From: Polaromonas sp.
GTDB lineage: Bacteria; Pseudomonadota; Gammaproteobacteria; Burkholderiales; Burkholderiaceae_C
Direction of reading: 5' to 3'
DNA: 41,190 nucleotides
Assembly: GCA_025362315.1 (NCBI GenBank)
Contig: JANYGP010000034.1
Span: forward strand, 1-41,190
Shown here: positions 25,249 through 32,506 of the stretch, in pieces
How the letters are laid out: each line of letters begins with the position of its first letter
Position numbering within the stretch: position 1 is the first letter of the stretch
The notes under the pieces: model-generated
What the model saw: only the letters and a program-made list of their open reading frames with translations
The model's database searches: none
What the model was told of the DNA's origin: nothing
Position numbers and translations under genes: made by a program

Positions 25249-25261
25249 GGTAAATTCCTGT

Positions 25262-25277
25262 TATTACACCTGTAATA
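25262..25277. promoter_or_regulatory. Palindromic operator candidate of the antitoxin-doc operon
   Basis: TATTACA-CC-TGTAATA has perfect 7-bp arms around two bases and lies 13 bp upstream of the antitoxin ATG. This is where an AbrB-type autoregulator would be expected to bind. Confidence 0.6.
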
Positions 25278-25350
25278 CTAGCTAGGGTATTTGCCGGGGT
25301 CAAGGCTTTTGAAATTTTGAAAGTCATCAGCCCAGAAAAAGCCTGCCAAT

Positions 25351-26208
25351 TTAACCCTGCGCCATGGGCCTGCTTGCATCGCTGCACCAGTCGCTCCAGC
25401 TACCGGCATAAAGCCCTGTCATCCCCAAACCGGCAATTTGCATGGCCAAAATATTGGGCACGGCACTCACGCCGCTGCCGCAGTGATGCACCACGGTGGC
25501 TGGGTCGCGGCCTGCCAACAGGGCAGTAAATTCTGCTTTCAGGTCAGCGGCAGATTTGAATTTGCCATCAAGCCCCATGTTCTGCGCGAAAGGGCGATTC
25601 AGCGCGCCGGGGATGTGGCCAGCCACCGGGTCCAGCGGCTCCACCTCACCGCGAAAGCGCGGTACGCCCCGTGCGTCAATGAGGGTTTGAACGGGTCTGC
25701 CCAGATTTTTTGCTACTGTATCAGTAGCTACTAGCGCACATAATGATTGGGCTAGGGCAAACTTTGATGCTGAATTGGGTATTTCCAGGCCTTGATTGAC
25801 CGCGCCACCTGCTGCCTGCCAGGCCTGCAGGCCACCGTCAAGCACTGCAACATTGCCATGTCCGGCCCACTTCAGCATCCACCACAGGCGGCCACAGTAA
25901 TTGGCGCCGTTGCGGTCGTACACCACGGCCTGCATGCCATTGGCCATGCCAGCGCTGCCAAGCCAATGGGCAAACTTTTCCCTGTCTGGCAACGGGTGAC
26001 GCCCGCCAGACACGCCTGTGCCCTGCTTGTCGCTGAGCGCTGTGTCCAGGTCTGCATACACAGCACCAGGAATGTGGGCGTCGAGGTAACTGCGGTGCCC
26101 CGCGCCTGGGTCGGCCAGGTCAAATGTGCAGTCAAATACACGCACTGCAGCCCGGCTGGCCAGCAAAGCCTGCAGTTGTTCACCAGAGATCAACAGGTCA
26201 TATGTCAT
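25351..26208 (-). CDS. sseA: Thiosulfate/3-mercaptopyruvate sulfurtransferase (tandem rhodanese)
   Basis: This 285-residue protein has two rhodanese domains. The first (about 5-135) is the inactive one, with VFDCTFDLADPGAGHRSYLD, HIPGAVYADLDT and YDRNGANYCGRLWW. The second (about 160-285) holds the catalytic Cys243 in HHCGSGVSA. CGSG(V/T)xA loops are typical of 3-mercaptopyruvate sulfurtransferases. It moves sulfane sulfur to thiols or cyanide in the cytoplasm. ATG 26208 is chosen for its AAGGA ribosome site; a TTG at 26229 would extend it by 7 residues. It lies downstream of the EamA gene and may be co-transcribed with it. The interdomain linker carries a copy of the 45-bp repeat. Confidence 0.92.
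   Translation of the reverse strand: MTYDLLISGEQLQALLASRAAVRVFDCTFDLADPGAGHRSYLDAHIPGAVYADLDTALSDKQGTGVSGGRHPLPDREKFAHWLGSAGMANGMQAVVYDRNGANYCGRLWWMLKWAGHGNVAVLDGGLQAWQAAGGAVNQGLEIPNSASKFALAQSLCALVATDTVAKNLGRPVQTLIDARGVPRFRGEVEPLDPVAGHIPGALNRPFAQNMGLDGKFKSAADLKAEFTALLAGRDPATVVHHCGSGVSAVPNILAMQIAGLGMTGLYAGSWSDWCSDASRPMAQG
25706..25756 (-). repeat. Dispersed ~45-bp repeat, copy 7, in frame within sseA
   Basis: On the minus strand it reads CTAGCCCAATCATTATGTGC, then GCTAGTAGCTACTGA, then a tail with GTAGCAAAAA. It is translated as LAQSLCALVATDTVAKN in the linker between the two rhodanese domains. The first half aligns over its full length with the intergenic copy at 17100 (18 of 24 positions by eye). 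The phase GCG CTA GTA GCT is the same as in hrpA. Confidence 0.78.
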
Positions 26209-26225
26209 TTGAAAATCCTTTTTGG

Positions 26226-27128
26226 TCAATGCTCTTCAGCGGGTGCGTCAGGCGCAGTTCGCGCCCGTAAAAATGTTGCGGCTATAGCGCTCAAAATAAT
26301 CAGCCCCATACCGGCCCAGCCCAGCAGCGGTATCTGGTCGCCAAACAACACCAGGCCATACAGCGCAGAAAAAATAATGCCGGAATACTGCAGATTGGCC
26401 ACCAACAGCGTACCGCCGTGGTTGGTGGACATGGCGTAGGCTTTGGTCATGCACAGCTGGCCCAGGCTGGCCAAAAGCCCAATGGGCAGCAGCCACAGCG
26501 CGTGGGTCCAGTCCCAGCTGGAAATGCCGATGACTGCCATGCCCAGTCCCCCGGCAATGGCTGTACCCACCGCAAAATAAAACACCGTGCGCGCTTCAGG
26601 CTCGCCCATGCGGGCCAGCACCATCACCTGCATGTAGGCAAAGGCAGCGCCCAGCCCTGACAGCAAACCTATCAACCCGGCAAAAGCCTGGTTCTGGTCC
26701 AGCGTGGGGCGCAGCAGCATCACCACGCCGGCAAAACTGGCCAAAATTGCCAGCACCAGCGGACCTTGCGTCTGGGTGCGCTCCCCGGCTTTGGCAAACA
26801 TCAGTGTGCCCCCGACCAAAAAAGCAGCAATCCACACACTGCTCATGTAATTGAGCGTCATGGCTGTTGCCAGGGGCAGGTGGGCAATGGCATAAAACCA
26901 GGCCGACAGGGCCACCACGCCAACAGTGCTGCGCCAGATGTGCATGGGCAACACGGCAGTCACAAGCGATGTGCCGCGAACCTGCGCAAACACCGCCATG
27001 AAAACAATGCCGATCAGCCCCCGGTAAAAAACCAGCTCGGCATTGTTGAAGTAACTCGACGCGAACTTGACGCACACCGCCATGGTCGAAAAAATAAAGG
27101 CGGATAAAACCATCCAGAGGGCTTGCAT
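26226..27128 (-). CDS. EamA/DMT-superfamily transporter
   Basis: This 300-residue inner-membrane protein has ten predicted helices arranged as two EamA repeats (about 1-140 and 150-290). Family landmarks are FVKFASSYFNNAELVFYRGL-like helix 1-2 (VKFASSYFNNAELVFYRGL), ALSAWFYAIAHLPLATAMTL, YMSSVWIAAFL, and in the second half LGQLCMTKAYAM followed by VANLQYSGIIFSALYGLVLFGD. It probably exports a small metabolite; the substrate cannot be read from sequence. The stop lies 17 bp before the sseA start, which suggests one transcript. Confidence 0.9.
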   Translation of the reverse strand: MQALWMVLSAFIFSTMAVCVKFASSYFNNAELVFYRGLIGIVFMAVFAQVRGTSLVTAVLPMHIWRSTVGVVALSAWFYAIAHLPLATAMTLNYMSSVWIAAFLVGGTLMFAKAGERTQTQGPLVLAILASFAGVVMLLRPTLDQNQAFAGLIGLLSGLGAAFAYMQVMVLARMGEPEARTVFYFAVGTAIAGGLGMAVIGISSWDWTHALWLLPIGLLASLGQLCMTKAYAMSTNHGGTLLVANLQYSGIIFSALYGLVLFGDQIPLLGWAGMGLIILSAIAATFLRARTAPDAPAEEH

Positions 27129-27412
27129 GGGGTTGTCGACTCTAAGGGATGATTATCAGGATGGGCGCATGCAAAGCGGGCTGGAAAAAAACATTGATCA
27201 AGTTTAGCGGCCACAGCATCGGCAAATCCGGTTTGATCACCTTGACAAGCCGCTACGGGCCAGGCCAACAGGTTTTGCGCCATTTCAGGCAAAGTCAGCC
27301 AAAAACATGGCATATTTTAGTAAAAACTACCGATAGCCCATATAATACGGGCGCTAATAGCTACCATAAGCATAGCAATGTCAAGGTGATTGACTCAGGT
27401 CGTGGCCCTGTC
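27129..27412. other. Intergenic region upstream of the Pho-controlled leader
   Basis: About 280 bases divide the EamA gene from the PHO box upstream of olsB. Apart from the repeat copy at 27333-27377, I see no gene or clear signal here. The EamA promoter must lie in its left part. Confidence 0.5.
27333..27377 (+). repeat. Dispersed ~45-bp repeat, copy 8 (intergenic)
   Basis: The copy reads ATAGCCCATATAATACGGGC, then GCTAATAGCTACCATA, then AGCATAGCAA. It lies 36 bp upstream of the first unit of the PHO box. Confidence 0.87.
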
Positions 27413-27468
27413 CTGTCACATGACTGCCACTTAACTGACACAACCGTGTCACCCTGAATCATCACAAT
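27413..27468 (+). promoter_or_regulatory. PHO-box promoter (four 7-bp units) for the leader RNA/olsB
   Basis: Units CTGTCAC (27413-27419), CTGCCAC (27424-27430), CTGACAC (27435-27441) and GTGTCAC (27446-27452) repeat at exactly 11 bp, the spacing of PhoB tandem binding sites. Ten bases later is CACAAT (27463-27468), a -10-like hexamer. PhoB boxes take the place of a -35 element. Transcription should run rightward from about 27475. Confidence 0.82.
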
Positions 27469-27474
27469 TTGGGT

Positions 27475-27692
27475 ATGCATAAAGTTGCCCCCAACACCGC
27501 GCTCCTGAACTTCAACCAGCAGTGCCTTCGCATTTTGCGCTGCACCGCCAGCGCCCTGGCCAGCAGCCCAGGTGGCCTTCGCTTCAAACCCGGTGCACGG
27601 CCTTGGCTTGAAGGCCTGCAACAAGTCCGGTGCATTCAACCGATGGCTTTTAAATAACACTGACCCTGCAGCCCCGACCCCGGGGCTTTTTT
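27475..27692 (+). ncRNA. Putative Pho-controlled small RNA or attenuated leader of olsB
   Basis: A transcript starting behind the PHO-box -10 would begin near 27475 and reach a strong intrinsic terminator at 27670-27692, giving about 215 nt. An ATG stands at 27475 and opens 60 codons (stop 27655-27657), but the transcript would then be leaderless, and the peptide resembles nothing I know. Either this is a phosphate-starvation small RNA, a short leader peptide with attenuation, or a leader partly read through into olsB, whose start is 51 bp beyond the terminator. No other promoter for olsB is evident to me in the remaining gap. Confidence 0.45.
27670..27692 (+). terminator. Rho-independent terminator upstream of olsB
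   Basis: The stem AGCCCCG (27670-27676) pairs with CGGGGCT (27681-27687) around loop ACCC, and a run of six T follows (27687-27692). All stem pairs are perfect. Confidence 0.87.
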
Positions 27693-27743
27693 ACACCACA
27701 TTTTGTTTGTTGAGTTGCCACCCATAACCACAAGGAGCCCGTC

Positions 27744-28589
27744 TTGAAAGAACTGCCCAATCCCACATTTGCCCTGTCTCCCGTGGCCATGCCACACCTT
27801 ATCCGGGGGTCACTTTGTCCAAGCGGTCAAACTGTCATTGCCAGCCCTGTTCAAAGGCCTGCCGTGGGGAAGATCTCGGTCAGCTGGGCCCGGCACCAAG
27901 ACGAGGTTCGGGCAGCGCAGCGACTGAGGTATGCGGTTTTTGCAGTCGAAATGGGCGCCACCTTGCCTGCCAATGTGCCTGGCCACGACATTGACCTGTT
28001 TGACGATTACTGTGAACACCTGCTGGTCCGCAGCCAGGACAGTGGCGAGGTAATTGGTACCTATCGGGTACTGACGCCCACCCAGGCCAAAAGGGCTGGC
28101 AGCACTTACAGTGACCTGGAGTTTGATCTGACTCGACTGCGATCCCTGCGGGCCCGGATGGTCGAGCTGGGCCGCAGTTGCGTGCACATTGATCACCGCC
28201 ATGGCGGCGTCATCCTGGCGCTGTGGGGCGCTTTGGCAGAATTCATGGCGCGCAACGAACTGGACACCATGATCGGCTGCGCCAGTATTCCCATGCAGTC
28301 TGCCGGGTGCAACAGCGGCCAGGCTGCTGCCAGCATCTGGCGTCAGGTCAGGCAAACGCATCTGGCACCGATTCAATACCATGTCACGCCGCGCCTGGCA
28401 CTGCCGGTTGACAAGCTCGATGGCTCGTTGAACACAGAGCCGCCCGCGCTGATTCGCGGGTACTTGCGTCTGGGTGCCAAGGTACTGGGCGCACCGGCCT
28501 GGGACCCTGACTTCAATTCAGCAGACCTGCCGATGATGATGCGAATTGCTGACTTGCCGCCGCGCTACCTGAAGCATTTCACGTCCTGA
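27744..28589 (+). CDS. olsB: L-ornithine N-alpha-acyltransferase-like protein (OlsB family)
   Basis: This 281-residue acyltransferase belongs to the OlsB/Acetyltransf_5 family, which moves a 3-hydroxyacyl group from ACP to ornithine to make lyso-ornithine lipid. Markers are AAQRLRYAVFAVEMGA, DIDLFDDYCEHLLV, GTYRVL, RMVELGRSCVHIDHR, LWGALAEFM and IGCASIPM. Translation starts at TTG 27744, supported by AAGGAG at 27732-27737. No OlsA partner lies in this window. Ornithine lipids replace phospholipids when phosphate is scarce; the PHO box upstream and the ppk/pst neighbours fit that role. The metallophosphoesterase gene follows after 25 bp. Confidence 0.87.
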   Translation: MKELPNPTFALSPVAMPHLIRGSLCPSGQTVIASPVQRPAVGKISVSWARHQDEVRAAQRLRYAVFAVEMGATLPANVPGHDIDLFDDYCEHLLVRSQDSGEVIGTYRVLTPTQAKRAGSTYSDLEFDLTRLRSLRARMVELGRSCVHIDHRHGGVILALWGALAEFMARNELDTMIGCASIPMQSAGCNSGQAAASIWRQVRQTHLAPIQYHVTPRLALPVDKLDGSLNTEPPALIRGYLRLGAKVLGAPAWDPDFNSADLPMMMRIADLPPRYLKHFTS

Positions 28590-28614
28590 ATCACCGCCCA
28601 CTTGCAGGTCTGGC

Positions 28615-29526
28615 ATGCGTACCCTGTTTGACGCTTCAGGTTTTGCAGGGCGATTCAACCCCCACGAAGCGCAGGACAGCGATGAAGATTTGCCGCGCCA
28701 GCGCTACCGCACCCTTTTTATATCGGACCTGCATCTGGGCACACCCGGCTGTCAGGCGATTGCGCTGCTTGATTTCTTGAAGGCCCACCCCAGCGACACG
28801 CTTTACCTGGTGGGCGACATTGTGGACGGCTGGCAGCTGCGCCGCAAATGGTATTGGCCACAGGCGCACAACGACGTTGTGCAAAAGTTGCTCAAGCGTG
28901 CACGCAAGGGCTGCCGCGTGGTGTACATACCCGGCAACCACGACGAATTCGCCCGGCAATTCATGGGTCACTTTTTTGGTGACATTGAAGTCATGCAGGA
29001 AGCGGTGCACACCACCGCCGATGGGCGTCAGCTGTGGGTCATTCACGGCGATTACTTTGATGCCGTCGTGCAGTGCGCCAGATGGCTGGCAATTGTGGGT
29101 GACAACCTGTATGAATTTACCCTCAGGCTGAACCGGTATCTGAACAGCTGGCGCGCCCGCATGGGGCTGCCGTACTGGTCGCTGTCCCAGTATCTCAAAC
29201 AAAAGGTCAAAACCGCCCTGAACTACGTCACTGACTTTGAAGTGGCTGTTGCCAGCGAGGCTCGCCGGCGTGGCCATCAGTGTGTGGTGTGCGGACACAT
29301 CCACCGCGCCGAAATGCGCGACATTGATGGCGTGCTGTACTGCAACGATGGCGACTGGGTTGAAAGCAGGACTGCGCTGGTCGAGCATTTTGATGGCACG
29401 CTGGAACTGCTGCATTGGGCTCCTGAACAAACTCCACAAGGTCAATTCGTTACTCGAAAAACGTCGAGTGGGCAGGCCTGTGAGGCTGGGGCAAGCAGCT
29501 CCGCGAATGTCCCCCGCGCGGCCTAG
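28615..29526 (+). CDS. LpxH-like UDP-2,3-diacylglucosamine diphosphatase family metallophosphoesterase
   Basis: This 303-residue calcineurin-like phosphoesterase has all metal-site motifs: ISDLHLG (Asp38, His40), GDIVDGW (67-73), GNHDE (107-111), HGDYFD (His144) and GHIHRAE (227-233). The COG2908 group contains LpxH and related enzymes that hydrolyse UDP-diacylglucosamine or other lipid pyrophosphates. It has extra sequence compared with LpxH (about 240 aa), with YWSLSQYLKQKVKTALNYV in place of part of the LpxH cap. Next to olsB it may belong to lipid remodelling under phosphate stress. The last 25 or so residues (KTSSGQACEAGASSSANVP) run into a repeat element and look recently acquired. Confidence 0.85.
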   Translation: MRTLFDASGFAGRFNPHEAQDSDEDLPRQRYRTLFISDLHLGTPGCQAIALLDFLKAHPSDTLYLVGDIVDGWQLRRKWYWPQAHNDVVQKLLKRARKGCRVVYIPGNHDEFARQFMGHFFGDIEVMQEAVHTTADGRQLWVIHGDYFDAVVQCARWLAIVGDNLYEFTLRLNRYLNSWRARMGLPYWSLSQYLKQKVKTALNYVTDFEVAVASEARRRGHQCVVCGHIHRAEMRDIDGVLYCNDGDWVESRTALVEHFDGTLELLHWAPEQTPQGQFVTRKTSSGQACEAGASSSANVPRAA

Positions 29527-29709
29527 GGCCGCAGCTCCTCCAAGATTTCGCTGCGCTGCTCACCCTAACCTTTCAGGCTTGTTGACAGCTGGTGTTAACA
29601 ACGATTTGCGAACATGCACATTGCTGACCAGATCACGTCGATGCGGTGCTTGGCGCAGCGGCATCAAGGAGGAGCTGTTGCCATAGGCAACGCGGGGGAC
29701 AACCGCGGA
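29500..29709. repeat. MITE-like element with imperfect terminal inverted repeats
   Basis: The ends TCCGCGAATGTCCCCCGCG (29500-29518) and CGCGGGGGACAACCGCGGA (29691-29709) are inverted copies with 17 of 19 positions matching. A second inner pair is CAGCTCCTCC (29532-29541) and GGAGGAGCTG (29668-29677). The 210-bp element has no ORF of note, overlaps the last codons of the metallophosphoesterase gene, and ends 43 bp before the ppk PHO box. Confidence 0.7.
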
Positions 29710-29752
29710 GCCGAGTACCGCATCGGCGGGGGCCAAACAAAATCTTCGCCAT

Positions 29753-29808
29753 CTGTCACGCGGTTATCACACTGCTGTCACCATATTGTCATCAAACAAG
29801 GAAACACT
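29753..29808 (+). promoter_or_regulatory. PHO-box promoter of ppk (four 7-bp units)
   Basis: Units CTGTCAC (29753-29759), TTATCAC (29764-29770), CTGTCAC (29775-29781) and TTGTCAT (29786-29792) are spaced at exactly 11 bp. After 10 bases, AACACT (29803-29808) stands at the -10 position, a weak match. PhoB control of ppk is known in enteric bacteria. The box also rules out the longer ppk frame that would begin at 29786. Confidence 0.88.
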
Positions 29809-29845
29809 TGATTGTTACTTAACGTACAGCGGTCCTTTACCATTC

Positions 29846-32014
29846 ATGAATCTCGCAACTGATTTAACCTTGCACACAGCACATACTGTTTTGTCAAAAC
29901 CAATCACTTACCAGCCTGTACAGTTTCTGGACCGCGACCACAGCATTTTGGCCTTCAATGAGCGGGTGCTTGACTGGGCGCGCCGGGCTGACGTGCCCTT
30001 GCTGGAGCGCCTGCGGTATTTGTGCATTGTTTCGTCCAACCTGGATGAATTTTTTGAAGTGCGTGCGGCACCGCATCTGACAGCTGCGCTTGCAGGCGAC
30101 CGAAAGGGCCTGTATTCCATCGAGTCGTACGAAGCACTGTCCCGGGCAGCGCATGAGATGGTGGCCCGGCAGTACGCGTTGTACAACGACAGCTTGCTGC
30201 CCGAATTTGAAAAGCATGACATCCGCATCGTCTCCCATGGGGAGCGGACGACAGCGCAAAAGCGCTGGGTCAAAGCTTACTTTGACCGTGAAGTCAAGCC
30301 GCTGCTGATACCTGTGGGGCTGGACCCATCACACCCCTTTCCGCAGGTGGCCAACAAATCGCTCAATTTCATTGTGCGGCTCAGTGGGCATGACGCCTTT
30401 GGCCGTGAAAACGAAATCGCCATTGTCAAAGTGCCGCGGGTGTTGCCGCGCTTTATGCACATGCCTACGCGCAGCAGCGACAAGTCGAGGTTGTACGTGT
30501 CGCTGTCCAGTGTGATTCGCGCGCACCTGGCCGAGCTGTTTCCAGGGCGGGTCACCGAGCAGTTTTCGCAGTTCCGGGTGACCCGTCATTCAGACCTGGC
30601 TGTTGATGAAGACGATGTGCAAAACCTGCGCACGGCACTTAGGCAGGGACTGGAGCAGCGGCACTACGGACAGGCCGTACGCCTGGAAGTGTCAGCGGGA
30701 TGTTCGGAGTATTTGTCCAGCTTTTTGCTCAAGCAATTCAATCTGCCCGAGCTGGCGCTTTACCGCGTGCATGGTCCCGTCAATCTGGCCCGGCTGACGC
30801 AAATCGTTGACCTGGTCAATGACCCAAAACTTTTGTTCCCGCCTCACAAACCCTGCTACCCGACACAGCTGGTTCCCGGGCAGTCTTTTTTTGAACGCCT
30901 CAAGCAGGGTGATGTGTCCATTCACCAGCCCTTCGAAAGTTTTGACGGCGTGCTGGCATTCCTGCGTGAGGCTGTTCATGACCCGCAGGTCTTGGCCATC
31001 AAACTGACGATTTACCGCACCGGTACAGATTCAGAGTTGATGGTGTTGCTGCGTGAAGCTGTGCGGCGCGGCAAGGAAGTCACGGTGGTGGTTGAGCTCA
31101 AAGCGCGTTTTGACGAGGAGGCCAATATCAACTGGGCTGAGATGCTGGAATCTGTTGGTGCGCAGGTGGTGTACGGTGTGGTGGGCCTGAAAACCCACGC
31201 CAAAATGCTGTTGGTAACGCGCCGGGAAGGCCGCAACATGCGTCGTTACGGGCATTTGTCGACAGGCAATTACAACCCCCGCACCGCCAGGCTGTACACC
31301 GACATCAGTTACCTGACGGCCGAGCCGCGACTGACGCTGGACATGGACAGTGTTTTCGTTCATCTGGCCAGTCAAAGCAGACTGCCAAAACTGAACCACT
31401 TGATATTGGCTCCCTTTTATTTGCAGCGCAAGATGATTGAAAAGATCGACGCGTTGAGCCTGGCAGCTGGCCAGGGCAGGGACACCCGCATTGTTGTCAA
31501 GATGAACGCACTGACCGATGAGGCACTGATGCAGTCACTGGTGCAAGCCGGGCAATGTGGCGTCAAGATAGACCTGATTGTTCGCGGGGCGTGCATGCTG
31601 CCTGCGCAAGTGCCCGGCGTGACCGAAAACATTCGCGTCCGTTCGGTGATTGGCCGCTTTCTGGAGCATTCACGGGTATTTTATTTCCGCAACAACGCAG
31701 CAGAAGAGTTGTTTTTGTCCAGCGCCGACTGGATGAACCGCAACATGCTGCGCCGAATCGAGCTTGCATGGCCAGTCACCGACGCCAACATTCGCCAGCG
31801 GATCATTGATGAATGCCTGGTGGCTTACCTGCATGATGGTGTGGACGCCTGGGACCTGCAAAGCAATGGCCGCTACACACGTGTGGCTGCAGATCGCTCA
31901 AAAGGCGGCCATGGAGCACAGGCAGCGCTGACAGCTCGGTACGCAGTGCATGAGCAGGGCAAGAGCAGCGCAAAAAATAACAATGATCAACACCGAGTAA
32001 AAAAAGACACCTGA
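29846..32014 (+). CDS. ppk: Polyphosphate kinase 1
   Basis: This 722-residue enzyme makes inorganic polyphosphate from ATP, reversibly. It has the PPK1 layout: N-terminal domain (FLDRDHSILAFNERVLDWA, then SSNLDEFFEVRA), head domain (HPFPQVANKSLNFIV), and two phospholipase-D-like C-terminal domains. The autophosphorylated histidine is His451 in GLKTHAKMLLV, followed by GHLSTGNYNPRTARLYTD. The second domain has KMNALTDEALMQSL and a LSSADWMNRN end motif. ATG 29846 is chosen because the frame's earlier start lies inside the PHO box. sixA begins 3 bp after the stop, so ppk and sixA are one operon. Confidence 0.96.
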   Translation: MNLATDLTLHTAHTVLSKPITYQPVQFLDRDHSILAFNERVLDWARRADVPLLERLRYLCIVSSNLDEFFEVRAAPHLTAALAGDRKGLYSIESYEALSRAAHEMVARQYALYNDSLLPEFEKHDIRIVSHGERTTAQKRWVKAYFDREVKPLLIPVGLDPSHPFPQVANKSLNFIVRLSGHDAFGRENEIAIVKVPRVLPRFMHMPTRSSDKSRLYVSLSSVIRAHLAELFPGRVTEQFSQFRVTRHSDLAVDEDDVQNLRTALRQGLEQRHYGQAVRLEVSAGCSEYLSSFLLKQFNLPELALYRVHGPVNLARLTQIVDLVNDPKLLFPPHKPCYPTQLVPGQSFFERLKQGDVSIHQPFESFDGVLAFLREAVHDPQVLAIKLTIYRTGTDSELMVLLREAVRRGKEVTVVVELKARFDEEANINWAEMLESVGAQVVYGVVGLKTHAKMLLVTRREGRNMRRYGHLSTGNYNPRTARLYTDISYLTAEPRLTLDMDSVFVHLASQSRLPKLNHLILAPFYLQRKMIEKIDALSLAAGQGRDTRIVVKMNALTDEALMQSLVQAGQCGVKIDLIVRGACMLPAQVPGVTENIRVRSVIGRFLEHSRVFYFRNNAAEELFLSSADWMNRNMLRRIELAWPVTDANIRQRIIDECLVAYLHDGVDAWDLQSNGRYTRVAADRSKGGHGAQAALTARYAVHEQGKSSAKNNNDQHRVKKDT

Positions 32015-32016
32015 CC

Positions 32017-32490
32017 ATGGACCTGATTTTGTGGCGACACGCAGAAGCTGAAGACCCCCTGCTGGATGAGGCGCAGGCACTGCCTGATCTGAACCGGGCA
32101 CTGACACAGCGCGGTGAAAAGCAGGCGCTCCGTATGGCCGCATGGCTTGACCGGCAGTTGCCTGAAGGTGTGAGGATCTGGGTCAGCCCCGCGCGACGCT
32201 GTGAGCAGACAGCTTTGGCGCTGGGGCGCAAATACAAGGTGCGAAATGAGTTGGCACCAGATGGCACGCCCGCGCAGCTGCTGGAGGTGGCGCAATGGCC
32301 CATGCACAAATATCCCGTTCTGGTCATTGGCCACCAGCCCGTGCTGGGGCAAACCATTGCGCAGCTTTTGGGCTTGAAAGAAAGTGAATGTGCGGTGAAA
32401 AAAGGCTCGCTATGGTGGCTGCGCAACCGGGAGCGCGATGGCGTGAGCCAAACCGTTATCGTGACTGTCCAGTCCCCGGAAGTGTTGTAG
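32017..32490 (+). CDS. sixA: SixA-like phosphohistidine phosphatase
   Basis: This small histidine phosphatase (157 residues) has the RHG-type catalytic motif WRHAEAE with His8 and the second histidine His106 in IGHQPVLGQ. SPARRCEQTA contains the conserved Arg. SixA removes phosphate from histidine residues of phosphorelay or PTS proteins in the cytoplasm. The position right behind ppk, in one transcript, is common in betaproteobacteria and might link it to polyphosphate or phosphorelay control; the target is unknown here. Confidence 0.92.
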   Translation: MDLILWRHAEAEDPLLDEAQALPDLNRALTQRGEKQALRMAAWLDRQLPEGVRIWVSPARRCEQTALALGRKYKVRNELAPDGTPAQLLEVAQWPMHKYPVLVIGHQPVLGQTIAQLLGLKESECAVKKGSLWWLRNRERDGVSQTVIVTVQSPEVL

Positions 32491-32505
32491 CCAGCCGCGG
32501 CTGGC
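32490..32505. terminator. Palindromic hairpin between convergent sixA and ppx
   Basis: GCCAGCC-GC-GGCTGGC is a perfect palindrome in the 16-bp gap between the convergent stop codons. It has no clear T-run on either side. It could stop both transcripts, or it may only be structural. Confidence 0.45.
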
Positions 32506-32506
32506 G

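Noticed and set aside
27361..27660. A 99-codon minus-strand frame opposite the putative Pho leader RNA
   Set aside because: It has no ribosome site or recognisable protein features, and promoter and terminator signals in the region all face the plus strand.
29786..29845. An upstream start for ppk, 20 codons longer
   Set aside because: It would begin within the last PHO-box unit, upstream of the predicted transcription start; ATG 29846 fits.
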